Shown here: positions 49,445-57,683 of the stretch, piece after piece
Position numbering within the stretch: the first letter of the stretch is position 1
Layout of the letters: each line of letters starts with the position of its first letter
Origin: Lachnospiraceae bacterium
GTDB lineage: Bacteria; Bacillota; Clostridia; Lachnospirales; Lachnospiraceae
DNA: 64,000 nucleotides
Direction: 5' to 3'
Assembly: GCA_902363665.1 (NCBI GenBank)
Contig: CABJAW010000002.1
Location: 1-64,000, forward strand
Position numbers and translations under genes: made by a program
Notes under the pieces: model-generated
Database searches by the model: none
Told to the model about the DNA's origin: nothing
The model's input: the letters and a program-made list of their open reading frames with translations, nothing else

Positions 49445-49638
49445 ATTTAATCCCCGCATCTCTTCCAGGTATCTGGAATTTTAATTTTATTATAATCTTG
49501 CCAGATGCTTTTGTCAGCACCTTTTTGTCCTGCAGAACGGATGCAGTCCCCTCTGCTGTTTATCTCGCTATGCCCCAGCGGGAGGCTTTTCTGGCTCGGT
49601 TAAAACACCTCTTCACAATACGGTTTCGAATCCCAAAA

Positions 49639-51753
49639 TTACAAACGCCCAAGCCACGATGACCGTACCTGCATAATCTTCTCCCGGCTATCCAGCATCT
49701 TTTTCATGCGCAGTACAGCTTCCACATCCAATTCCCCGTATTTTTCCTCCATACGGGTCAGAGACTCAATCTCCGCAATTGTACACCATGGAAGCCATCG
49801 TCCAAGACCGTTGTGATACTGCATTGCAAGTTCTCCGCTCTCTTCTACCAGCCCAGGATAATAATGCCCCAGCTTACGATTCCAGTCTGTCGTCTGCTTT
49901 GTATTTCCATTTAGGAAACGGCAAAATTCCAGATAATGCTCATCCCCTGTCCAAAGCCACAACCGATAGTACTCATATGGCATATATCCCATCATAACAT
50001 CCGCATGAGAGTGACCTGTTGCAATCAGGCTCAACCCTGTAAAGGTTACCTTGTCAAACACAGCATTTCCCTTATACGGATACACCGGATAATTCCAGAC
50101 ATACGTCCAGGTTTCACAGAAATCCGCTGCCCCACAGGCTGCATCCAGATATCGACTATCTCCGGTCATTTCATATAACGCATTGAATGCATAGACTGCA
50201 ATCATCCCGGCTTCCTTGTCGATTGTGTTATCATTGTCCGCCGTTCCGCCCACAAACTGCATCGGCTGATAAATATGCTTCAGACAAAATTCCCCCGCTT
50301 TTTCTGCTGCTGCCCGATACTTCTGATCACCGGTCCACCAGTAGAGATTCACCAGAAAACGCACCACATTGCTTGTATTAAATTTCCCGGTATGTACTGG
50401 ATATCCCTTCTCATCGTAGGCACGATACCACGAACCATCTTCATTCTGATGTTCTGACATCCAGTTCCCATAGCGGATACAAAATTCCTTCCACTGTGTG
50501 CATTCCTGTCCGTTTTGCTCTGCCAGAAGCGCACACACCAGAATTCCTTCCATTCCATCCGCTGCCGTCCTCGTATAGGTCGGATATTCTTTTCGGAAAG
50601 TGTCTGGAAATGCGTTATACCACACACGCGGCAGAACACTGTCCTTCGCAGATTCATTCACCCAGAAATCAATGATCCGAAACGCTTTTTCTATTTTTTT
50701 CGAGTCATGATTCCGATATCCATACCGTAAGAGCTGATAGGCGCACATTGTCTGCTGTCCTACAAATCCCATTTGAAAGCTAATATCACACACGGTTCCC
50801 TCCGGCACTGTCGTCCAGAACGGAATTCCCATCGCACCGTTGTACTCCTGACAGTATGTATCAAGCAGCCTGATTCCATCCTCATATACCATTTTCTGAT
50901 CTGCCCGCACATGTTCTGGCGTTTCTTTTTTATAGAAATAGCGCCATACTGTCCGCAGCGCCTCATATGAATCTACTGCTTCTCCACCGGAAATGGATAT
51001 TGTATATTCATGCTTCACATCCTGCCGTACCGGATGACTCCTCCTAGCCCATCCAGTAGTGCGATCAATATAATTTTTTTCCCCTTCGCTTCCCGGAAAA
51101 TTGTAACACAGCTGTACACCCCCTGCTTTTCTAATTCCAAGCGATGCATATTGGAACGATGCATCTGTAAGCCAGCCAGCTTCCGGCTCTTTCATTCCAA
51201 TATCCGGAACCGGTGAAACATGTTTCAACGCCAGATACTGTTTTCTTTGCGTATGATACAGCTCTACATACGGCATTGCCATGCGCGTCACACGCATCAA
51301 AAAGTATCGGTCATCCGGATCACTTCCAAATGCTCCCGCTACCACATTTTCATTTTTCCGATACCAGATTCCCGGAATAAACATCTCATATTCCGAAAAA
51401 CTGCCGCTGTTTTCCTCACTTACTGCAAAACAAGTGGAAAATCCGGCATCATGCCCATCTGCATTCTCTACTGTCACCTTTCTTGAAAGAATCCATTCCC
51501 TTTCTTCCTGTCTGTAACAGTCCTTAAACAAAAAACGGCTTCCGTTTTTTGTTGTAATTTCCGCAATTCCAACGTATCCTCTTTCTGTTTTTTCCACCTG
51601 CTCATATCCACTTTTGTAAACGGTTCTTCCGCCGTCCGCTTCATGAATCTCCAGTTCAGCCGGTTCTTTTGCCACACAGGAACCATTTTTGAAGCATATT
51701 TTCATTCCTTTCCTGTCATTTTTATTCTTTTCAAAACAGATTTCACCTTTCAT
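49639..51753 (-). CDS. Predicted intracellular glycoside hydrolase-like (alpha/alpha)6 protein
   Basis: A 704-residue cytoplasmic protein without signal peptide. The N-terminal third is beta-rich. The remaining part has repeated helical pairs rich in Trp, Tyr and Phe (FVNLYWWTGDQKYRAAAEKA, YEYYRLWLWTGDEHYLEFCR), the pattern of six-hairpin glycosidases. Asp/Glu residues such as TADNDNTIDKEAG could be catalytic. The exact family is unknown to me. It follows two permease genes by 12 bp and shares the operon with the sugar importer and LacI, so it should act on the imported oligosaccharide. Confidence 0.7.
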   Translation of the reverse strand: MKGEICFEKNKNDRKGMKICFKNGSCVAKEPAELEIHEADGGRTVYKSGYEQVEKTERGYVGIAEITTKNGSRFLFKDCYRQEEREWILSRKVTVENADGHDAGFSTCFAVSEENSGSFSEYEMFIPGIWYRKNENVVAGAFGSDPDDRYFLMRVTRMAMPYVELYHTQRKQYLALKHVSPVPDIGMKEPEAGWLTDASFQYASLGIRKAGGVQLCYNFPGSEGEKNYIDRTTGWARRSHPVRQDVKHEYTISISGGEAVDSYEALRTVWRYFYKKETPEHVRADQKMVYEDGIRLLDTYCQEYNGAMGIPFWTTVPEGTVCDISFQMGFVGQQTMCAYQLLRYGYRNHDSKKIEKAFRIIDFWVNESAKDSVLPRVWYNAFPDTFRKEYPTYTRTAADGMEGILVCALLAEQNGQECTQWKEFCIRYGNWMSEHQNEDGSWYRAYDEKGYPVHTGKFNTSNVVRFLVNLYWWTGDQKYRAAAEKAGEFCLKHIYQPMQFVGGTADNDNTIDKEAGMIAVYAFNALYEMTGDSRYLDAACGAADFCETWTYVWNYPVYPYKGNAVFDKVTFTGLSLIATGHSHADVMMGYMPYEYYRLWLWTGDEHYLEFCRFLNGNTKQTTDWNRKLGHYYPGLVEESGELAMQYHNGLGRWLPWCTIAEIESLTRMEEKYGELDVEAVLRMKKMLDSREKIMQVRSSWLGRL

Positions 51754-51765
51754 ATCAATGCTCCT

Positions 51766-52605
51766 TTATCCTTTGATTCCTGTCATGGAAATTCCTTCTA
51801 CAAAATATTTGTTTCCGATAAAAAAGAAAATCAACGCCGGGACACTGACCATGATTGCAAGTGCCAGAACCGCCCCGTAATTGGTCGAGTACACCCCTTT
51901 AAATAAATACAGCCCAAGCGTCAGTGTTTTCAATTCCTGATGACCATTCAGGTAAATGACCGTATAAAAAAATTCATTCCAGCAATTCACAAACGCAAAC
52001 AGGGCTACGACAATCATCGCCGGCTTTACAAGCGGAAGCATAATACTCACAAAAATTCTCAGATATCCTGCTCCGTCCACTCTCGCCGCCTCATCCAGCT
52101 CTCTTGGGATCGTCTGAAAAAACTGCCGGAGCATAAACGTAAAATATGCACTTCCGCCAAACCAGGCAGGTACAACAAGTGGTGCGATTGTTCCAAGTAA
52201 GTGCAGTCGATTCCACATCTGATACTGCGGGATTAACGTCACTGCGCTCGGCAGCATCATCGTTGAGATGATCAGCATAAACCACACGTTTTTCCCCTTA
52301 AACTCAAATCTTGAAAATCCGTATGCTGTCAGACTGGAGGAAATCACCGTCCCCATCACAAACAGCAGCGTTATTACACAGGAATTGCGAAGCTGCAGCC
52401 ACAAATCTGTCTGTGCCAAAGCCGCCTGATAATTTTGCAGCGTGGCATTTTTCGGCAGCAGCAGCGGCGGATTCGCATACAGCTCCTCCAGTCCCATAAA
52501 AGAACTTCTTATCATCCAGAAAACAGGGAAAAGAAAAACCAGTCCGACAAATACTGCCAGCAGAATCAAAACCATATTCCATATCTTTTTTCCACGTACT
52601 GTCAT
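51766..52605 (-). CDS. Carbohydrate ABC permease, MalG-type
   Basis: A 279-residue CUT1 inner-membrane permease (FPVFWMIRSSFMGLEELYAN, the EAA loop in ELDEAARVDGAGYLRIFVSI). ATG at 52605 follows GAGGGGG; a start at 52626 would overlap the first permease. No ATPase gene is in the locus, so a shared MsmK-type ATPase elsewhere must energise it. Confidence 0.93.
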   Translation of the reverse strand: MTVRGKKIWNMVLILLAVFVGLVFLFPVFWMIRSSFMGLEELYANPPLLLPKNATLQNYQAALAQTDLWLQLRNSCVITLLFVMGTVISSSLTAYGFSRFEFKGKNVWFMLIISTMMLPSAVTLIPQYQMWNRLHLLGTIAPLVVPAWFGGSAYFTFMLRQFFQTIPRELDEAARVDGAGYLRIFVSIMLPLVKPAMIVVALFAFVNCWNEFFYTVIYLNGHQELKTLTLGLYLFKGVYSTNYGAVLALAIMVSVPALIFFFIGNKYFVEGISMTGIKG

Positions 52606-52615
52606 TTTTTCCCCC

Positions 52616-53515
52616 TCAATTCTCATGTACCCAATACCGTTTTGTCACAAATAAGATTGCAGTAATCAGCAGAACAACGACAAACATCCCCCAGCTCTCC
52701 GCGCAGGCCAGTCCCATTTTCAGCTGTTTGAACGCATGATCGTAAATCATGACATTCATAAAATACGTCATACGGTTCGGGCTTCCATTATCAGAGAGCA
52801 TAATACTCTGTGCATAAATCTGCAGTGAATTCACCAGACACATGACCAGCTGAAAAAAAACAACCGGCGAAATCGACGGAAATACCGCATACCGAAAACG
52901 ATCCACTGCATTTCCTCCGTCGACTTCCACTGCCTCAATCAGACTTCGCGGCACGTCCTGCAATGTTGCAATCATAATTACAATCGAACCGCCGCAAGTC
53001 CACAGGCTGATCGCCAGCAAAGATACAAAAATCAGTTTATTATCCATCAGCCAGTTCAGCGATCCCAGATGCATCATTCGAAGCAACTGGTTCATCAGTC
53101 CATTTCGATAGTCCAGAATCCAGTTCCAGACTACCGTGCTTGCCACGATTGGAATTACCGAGGGAAGAAAATACAATGCCCTTAAAATACCTCTCCCCCT
53201 GAAACTACGATTCAGCAGAAGCGCCACTGCAATCGAAAAAATCATGGTTAATACTGCGTTCAATCCGGCATAAATCAAAGTCACTGACAAAGATTTTAAA
53301 AACAGAGAAGAGGGAGACGTCAGCATTGTAATATAGTTTTGCAGGCCATTCCATTTCGGCTTTGTCAGAACAGAAAATTCTGTAAAACTATAGTAAAGAC
53401 TAATCAGCATCGGACCAGCCGTAAATATTAAAAATCCAAGTATCCCAGGTGCCGCAAACAGATATCCCGCTTTGCCTTCTGATATCTGTTTTTTTCTTTT
53501 TCTGTCTTTTTGCAT
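52616..53515 (-). CDS. Carbohydrate ABC permease, MalF-type
   Basis: A 299-residue CUT1 permease with six helices (PGILGFLIFTAGPMLISLYY) and the EAA loop in SLIEAVEVDGGNAVDRFRYA. GGAGG precedes the ATG. It lies between the binding protein and the MalG-type permease. Confidence 0.93.
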   Translation of the reverse strand: MQKDRKRKKQISEGKAGYLFAAPGILGFLIFTAGPMLISLYYSFTEFSVLTKPKWNGLQNYITMLTSPSSLFLKSLSVTLIYAGLNAVLTMIFSIAVALLLNRSFRGRGILRALYFLPSVIPIVASTVVWNWILDYRNGLMNQLLRMMHLGSLNWLMDNKLIFVSLLAISLWTCGGSIVIMIATLQDVPRSLIEAVEVDGGNAVDRFRYAVFPSISPVVFFQLVMCLVNSLQIYAQSIMLSDNGSPNRMTYFMNVMIYDHAFKQLKMGLACAESWGMFVVVLLITAILFVTKRYWVHEN

Positions 53516-53553
53516 TTTTCAGCCTCCATCATCTCTGTTTTACCGACGGTCTT

Positions 53554-54909
53554 TTATTTTTCGAATGCTGCTCTCATTTCATCCATAACGCTGCCTAATA
53601 TTTCTGCTGCGCTTCCATCGCCGGTCCATACGGAATCGATAACAGAATCACTCACTGCCATCATATCTGCCCAATTTGCTGTATAGTATACCGGCCACTG
53701 CGCAATGGCACCTTCCGTATTCGTATAGCTCAAAATTGCTTCTTTGGCATCTTCCGTAATATTTTCTCCCGATGCCCATTTCTCGATTTTTGCTTCGTCT
53801 GTATACCAGCTTGCTTCGTTCGGCAGCCATGCACCAGTTTTCAGAATATCCGTCACGCGCTCCGGATCCATCATGTAAGCGTAAAATTCCAACGTCTCTT
53901 CCGGATGCTCCGTCGTGTTAAACATAACCGCAGGACCTCCGGCATTCATTGTAACTGCTTTTTCCATCTTCGGCAAAACAGCAACACCGTAGTTTACATC
54001 TGCTTCCTTTTTCGCGTTAATTACGTTTGAAAGATCCCACGAACCGTTAATATACATTGCCACATCACCAGAAATCATTGCCTTATCTGCGGAACCGATG
54101 CTGCTGACCAGACTGGAGGTCGTCGCCGGAGCTACCTGATCCTTATTAAACAGGTCTGCGATCTTCTGGATTCCCTCTAAAGAAGCATCCTGATCCAGAA
54201 GGAATTCGCTTCCATCCGCCGATACAATACCGCCTCCGTTTGCATAGGCCGCCCACATATAATTAAACTGATACAATGAGTTAAACGCTACGCCATACTG
54301 CGTTGTACGTGATGCATCAAAACCATCGTCCGCAGCTGTGTTTCCATCCTCATCGATGGTAAGCTTCTTGCAGATCGTTACGAATTCATCCCAGTCCCAC
54401 GCATCTTCTACGGAAGAAGCAGGATATTCGACTCCGTACTTATCAAAAATATCTTTATTGTAATAAAGAAGCATCAGCTGATTGGAAAGTCCAAGCCCGT
54501 AAATCTTTCCGTCATTTCCCCGGATTGTAACCGAATCCAGTTTTTCCCCGATTGTGCCGTCTGTAATCGCATCATCTAGACTGTACAGCAGCCCTGCGTC
54601 TGCGTATTTAATTACATCCGCTTCCGCCATATAGCTGATATCCGGCAAATCATTAGATGACGCAAGCGTCGCAATCGTTGTCGTGATAGAGCCGTCTGCC
54701 GGAATCACGGTCTGTTTGATCTGAATACCCGGATGGCTCTCTTCATATGCTGCGCAGGCCGATTCAATAATCGCCTTCTGTGTATCATCCGCATAATAAA
54801 GAAATTCAATCTCGGTCTCTCCGTCTGCCAGTACAGTCATCCCATATCCGCCAAATACCGAAATTCCCATTGTTGCTGCCATAAGAAACGATAATCCTCT
54901 TCTTTTCAT
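53554..54909 (-). CDS. Carbohydrate ABC substrate-binding protein
   Basis: A 451-residue family 1 binding protein (EIEFLYYADDTQKAIIESAC, YGLGLSNQLMLLYYNKDIFD). The N-terminal signal (LSFLMAATMGISVFGGYGMT) lacks a lipobox cysteine, so it should be secreted rather than lipid-anchored, unlike most Firmicutes binding proteins. It is the first gene of the sugar operon, 38 bp before the first permease. The ligand is unknown. Confidence 0.9.
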   Translation of the reverse strand: MKRRGLSFLMAATMGISVFGGYGMTVLADGETEIEFLYYADDTQKAIIESACAAYEESHPGIQIKQTVIPADGSITTTIATLASSNDLPDISYMAEADVIKYADAGLLYSLDDAITDGTIGEKLDSVTIRGNDGKIYGLGLSNQLMLLYYNKDIFDKYGVEYPASSVEDAWDWDEFVTICKKLTIDEDGNTAADDGFDASRTTQYGVAFNSLYQFNYMWAAYANGGGIVSADGSEFLLDQDASLEGIQKIADLFNKDQVAPATTSSLVSSIGSADKAMISGDVAMYINGSWDLSNVINAKKEADVNYGVAVLPKMEKAVTMNAGGPAVMFNTTEHPEETLEFYAYMMDPERVTDILKTGAWLPNEASWYTDEAKIEKWASGENITEDAKEAILSYTNTEGAIAQWPVYYTANWADMMAVSDSVIDSVWTGDGSAAEILGSVMDEMRAAFEK

Positions 54910-54957
54910 ACATGCCTTCCTTTCTGAATTTACTTTCCGATACTCTGTTTTTCTTGG

Positions 54958-55092
54958 ATAAAACGTTTAATCCTTTTTCTTAAAATTATCATACTTTATC
55001 TATTTAGTCAACACTATTTTTAACGTTTTTTTCTAATTTTGTTTTGTTTTTATTGATTTTATATGCATTTTTACGTAATTAAACGTTTTATT
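54958..55092 (-). promoter_or_regulatory. Sugar operon promoter with three AACGTT operator-like sites
   Basis: On the minus strand TTGACT (55006-55011), a 17-bp spacer and TAATTT (54983-54988) form a promoter. Sites centred on AACGTT occur at 54958-54971 (ATAAAACGTTTAAT), about 55017-55030 and 55077-55092 (AATTAAACGTTTTATT). Two flank the promoter, a layout suited to LacI-type repression with looping. Confidence 0.65.
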
Positions 55093-55243
55093 TTTATTTG
55101 ATGTTTTTGATAGATCAACATTTACTCTAATATTTTCACAGGAATTCTATAGAAATTTATATTTTTTTGTAAAAAACACTTGCATTTTTCAAAAAGGAAT
55201 GATATACTGTCAAAGTTGAAACGTGACAAAAACAACTTCATAA

Positions 55244-55317
55244 CGATGCGTGGCTCAGCTTGGTAGAGCGCTGCGTTCGGGACGCAGAGGTCGCAGGTTC
55301 AAATCCTGTCGCATCGA
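55244..55317 (+). tRNA. tRNA-Pro(CGG), copy 2
   Basis: Identical in all 74 bases to the tRNA at 48104. A promoter like that of copy 1 (TTGCAT...GATATACT) lies upstream at about 55180-55208. The upstream 60 bp and the downstream hairpin are diverged but clearly related, so a block larger than the tRNA was duplicated. Confidence 0.95.
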
Positions 55318-55332
55318 TTCCTTGGCAGGGGC

Positions 55333-55375
55333 ACCGCAAATTCTTTTTTCGAAAGAGTTTGCGGTTCTTTTTATT
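55333..55375 (+). terminator. Terminator of tRNA-Pro copy 2
   Basis: ACCGCAAA and TTTGCGGT, with further inner pairs, form a stem of up to 14 bp around a short loop, followed by TCTTTTTATTTTA. Confidence 0.75.
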
Positions 55376-55386
55376 TTAATGACAAA

Positions 55387-55410
55387 AGGGGCATGACATA
55401 ACATGCCCCT
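55387..55410 (-). terminator. deoC terminator
   Basis: AGGGGCATG and CATGCCCCT form a 9-bp stem with a 6-nt loop; on the minus strand it is followed by TTTTG. It lies 12 bp after the deoC stop codon. Confidence 0.75.
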
Positions 55411-55422
55411 AACTATATTTTT

Positions 55423-56076
55423 CTACTTCCCCTGTTTCATGATCTTCACCAGACGGCTCGTACCGAGACGGTCCGCCCCAAGCTCGATGAACTTCTCTGC
55501 ATCATCAAAAGAGGAGATGCCACCCGCCGCTTTCACCTTCACAACCGGTCCGACGTGTTCCTTCATCAGCTTTACGTCTGCAAACGTCGCGCCTGCTTTG
55601 GAAAAGCCGGTGGAGGTCTTGATGAACTCTGCGCCTGCTTTCGTCACGAGTTCGCACATTTTTATTTTTTCCTCATCGGTCAGAAGGCAGGTCTCAATGA
55701 TCACCTTCAGGATTCGGCCCTCGCACGCTTCGTGAATCGCACGGATTTCCGCCTCGATCTCGTCATATCTGCGATCCTTCAGAAAACCGATGTTGAGCAC
55801 CATATCGATCTCGGATGCGCCGTTTGCAACCGCATCTTTTGTCTCAAATACCTTTGTCGCTGTGGTACTGTAGCCGTTTGGAAAACCGATCACGGTGCAG
55901 ATTGGCAGCCTGCCGTTCACGTATTCCGCCGCCTGTTTTACGTAAGAAGGCGGAATGCAGGCCGATGCGGTATGATATTTCATCGCATCATCCAGGATCC
56001 CCCAGATTTCTTCCCAGGTCGCTGTCTGTGCCAGCAGGGTATGGTCTACTTTGCTTAAAATTTCTTCTGTTGTCAT
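55423..56076 (-). CDS. deoC: Deoxyribose-phosphate aldolase
   Basis: Splits deoxyribose 5-phosphate to glyceraldehyde 3-phosphate and acetaldehyde. The 217-residue product has the Schiff-base lysine in [12 protein letters not shown] and a second Lys in KVIIETCLL, with the DHTLL start (STWEEI-type N-terminus). It lies 50 bp downstream of udp, completing a nucleoside catabolism pair. Confidence 0.96.
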   Translation of the reverse strand: MTTEEILSKVDHTLLAQTATWEEIWGILDDAMKYHTASACIPPSYVKQAAEYVNGRLPICTVIGFPNGYSTTATKVFETKDAVANGASEIDMVLNIGFLKDRRYDEIEAEIRAIHEACEGRILKVIIETCLLTDEEKIKMCELVTKAGAEFIKTSTGFSKAGATFADVKLMKEHVGPVVKVKAAGGISSFDDAEKFIELGADRLGTSRLVKIMKQGK

Positions 56077-56126
56077 GCTTATTCCTCTTTCTTTTGATAA
56101 CTCAGACTTGCCCGACTCAGTTTATA

Positions 56127-56915
56127 TTAATCGGGCTGATTCTCCCGATCCTGCCGGATCAGTCTGCGGATTGCTTCTACGCCGACTGTGATCGCTGCCT
56201 CCGTGTCATGGACGATCGGATTTTCCATGCCAAGTGCATTGCGCTCCTGGTTGCCTACTACAAGGAAGGTGGAACCGCAGCGAACTCTCAGATGTGCCGC
56301 CACGATAAATAACGCAGCCGATTCCATCTCAGATGCTTTACAGCCCATGCGCTTCCATGCTTCCCATTTGTTCAGCAGCTCATAGCTGACCGGCATCCGC
56401 TCAGGCTCATGCTGTCCGTAAAAGGCATCCTTGCACTGAACGACACCGGTATGATAACGATAGCCGAGTGCTTTACAGGAAGACACCAGCGCATTCGCCA
56501 CTTCAAGATCTGCGACTGCCGGATATTCGATCGGTGCATACTCCCGGCTCGTGCCTTCCATACGGACTGCTCCTGTCGCTACGATCAAATCTCCGCCCTT
56601 CACGTCAAGTTCAATGCCGCCGCAGGTGCCGACACGGATAAAGGTATTTGCCCCGCACTGCACCAGCTCTTCCATCGCGATTGAAGCCGATGGTCCTCCG
56701 ATACCGGTGGAAGTCACGCTGACCTTTTCTCCATCCAGATAGCCGGTATATGTCACAAACTCCCGGCTGTCCGCGATCAGCTTCGCGTCCTCAAAGTGCT
56801 TTGCGATCTTCTCACAGCGCTTCGGGTCGCCCGGCAGGATGACATACCGTCCCACATCGCCCGGTCTGATCTGCAAATGATATTGTAATCCGACCTCTCC
56901 TGAATAATTTTGCAT
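56127..56915 (-). CDS. udp: Uridine phosphorylase-type nucleoside phosphorylase
   Basis: A 262-residue NP-I family phosphorylase ([61 protein letters not shown]). It releases a base and ribose 1-phosphate from nucleosides. The EMES motif fits uridine phosphorylase. AAGGAGG precedes the start. With deoC it links nucleoside breakdown to central carbon metabolism. Confidence 0.92.
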   Translation of the reverse strand: MQNYSGEVGLQYHLQIRPGDVGRYVILPGDPKRCEKIAKHFEDAKLIADSREFVTYTGYLDGEKVSVTSTGIGGPSASIAMEELVQCGANTFIRVGTCGGIELDVKGGDLIVATGAVRMEGTSREYAPIEYPAVADLEVANALVSSCKALGYRYHTGVVQCKDAFYGQHEPERMPVSYELLNKWEAWKRMGCKASEMESAALFIVAAHLRVRCGSTFLVVGNQERNALGMENPIVHDTEAAITVGVEAIRRLIRQDRENQPD

Positions 56916-56944
56916 ATTTACTCCTCCTTGCTTTTCTGTTGTCT

Positions 56945-57076
56945 TCAGACACGCTCTGACTGTGCAATAATCTCTTCTACAATCTCCGAATCCTCGCCAA
57001 GATCATGCGTAAACATTTTTTGAATTTCTTCTGTACTTTTTCCCTGCGTTTTCTGCCTCTCATTCGCAATAGTCAT
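56945..57076 (-). CDS. Small 43-residue frame, possible remnant
   Basis: ATG at 57076 to TGA at 56945 encodes [20 protein letters not shown] and a further acidic helical tail ending in SERV. The sequence resembles the C-terminal region of Rpn/PD-(D/E)XK-type transposase-like proteins, so it may be a leftover rather than a live gene. No strong ribosome site is seen. Confidence 0.3.
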   Translation of the reverse strand: MTIANERQKTQGKSTEEIQKMFTHDLGEDSEIVEEIIAQSERV

Positions 57077-57224
57077 TTCTGGCTCGTTTTTCTTCTATTA
57101 TAGCTTTTCCATTTTTCTTCTGCAACCGTTTCCTCAACCCTTTCCTTGTGTCGTGGCTTGTTTTATCTTTTTGTATATCAATAATTTCTGCAGCTGCGAA
57201 TCCCCGCTCTGCCCTCGTATTTCA

Positions 57225-57296
57225 GTCAAAACGGATATTCGCAATCCGCTTCGCTACTTGTAGGATCATAAGGGATCCTCCCACAAGTGGCTCCTT
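57225..57296. repeat. Inverted repeat beside R2 copy B
   Basis: The segment holds CTACTTGTAGGATC and GGATCCTCCCACAAGTGG, a near-palindrome directly before R2 copy B. It may be another small structured repeat. Confidence 0.4.
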
Positions 57297-57434
57297 CCTT
57301 ATGATATTTCATAACCGAGTAGCTGCTTCGCAGCTTATCAGGAGTGGCTTGTACCACTCCTGATACAAGCAAGTCCCCACCCACTGCTTATTGCTCCGCG
57401 CAATTGAAGCAGGGGACTTGCTTGACTCGGTTAA
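57297..57434. repeat. R2 structured repeat, copy B
   Basis: Same sequence as copy A at 21797 in the opposite orientation (TTATGATATTTCATAACCGA ... GACTTGCTTGACTCGGTTAA). It has an extra ~20 bp in one loop. It lies between udp and R1 copy 4. Confidence 0.88.
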
Positions 57435-57539
57435 AAAAACGACAGCCCCACAGATTATTTCTGTAAGGCTGCCATTTCTACTTTGCAACGTTTTCAGCAC
57501 AGCTTTGCAACTGCACCCATCGCTGTTTTATCTTTATTT

Positions 57540-57681
57540 GTAACTGTTCAGAGCCAAGCAAAATTTCATAAAACAGGCGGAAAATGCTTGCATTTTTAAG
57601 CCTGTTTTTGAAATTTTATTTGGCGGATACGCCACACCGACGAAATGCGTAGCATTTTGGAGGTTGGCTCTGAACAGTTAC
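57540..57681. repeat. R1 structured repeat, full copy 4 (142 bp)
   Basis: Nearly identical to copy 1 and in the same orientation. It lies only 2 bp past the stop codon of the giant protein gene, so it will form the 3' end of that transcript. Confidence 0.92.
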
Positions 57682-57683
57682 CT

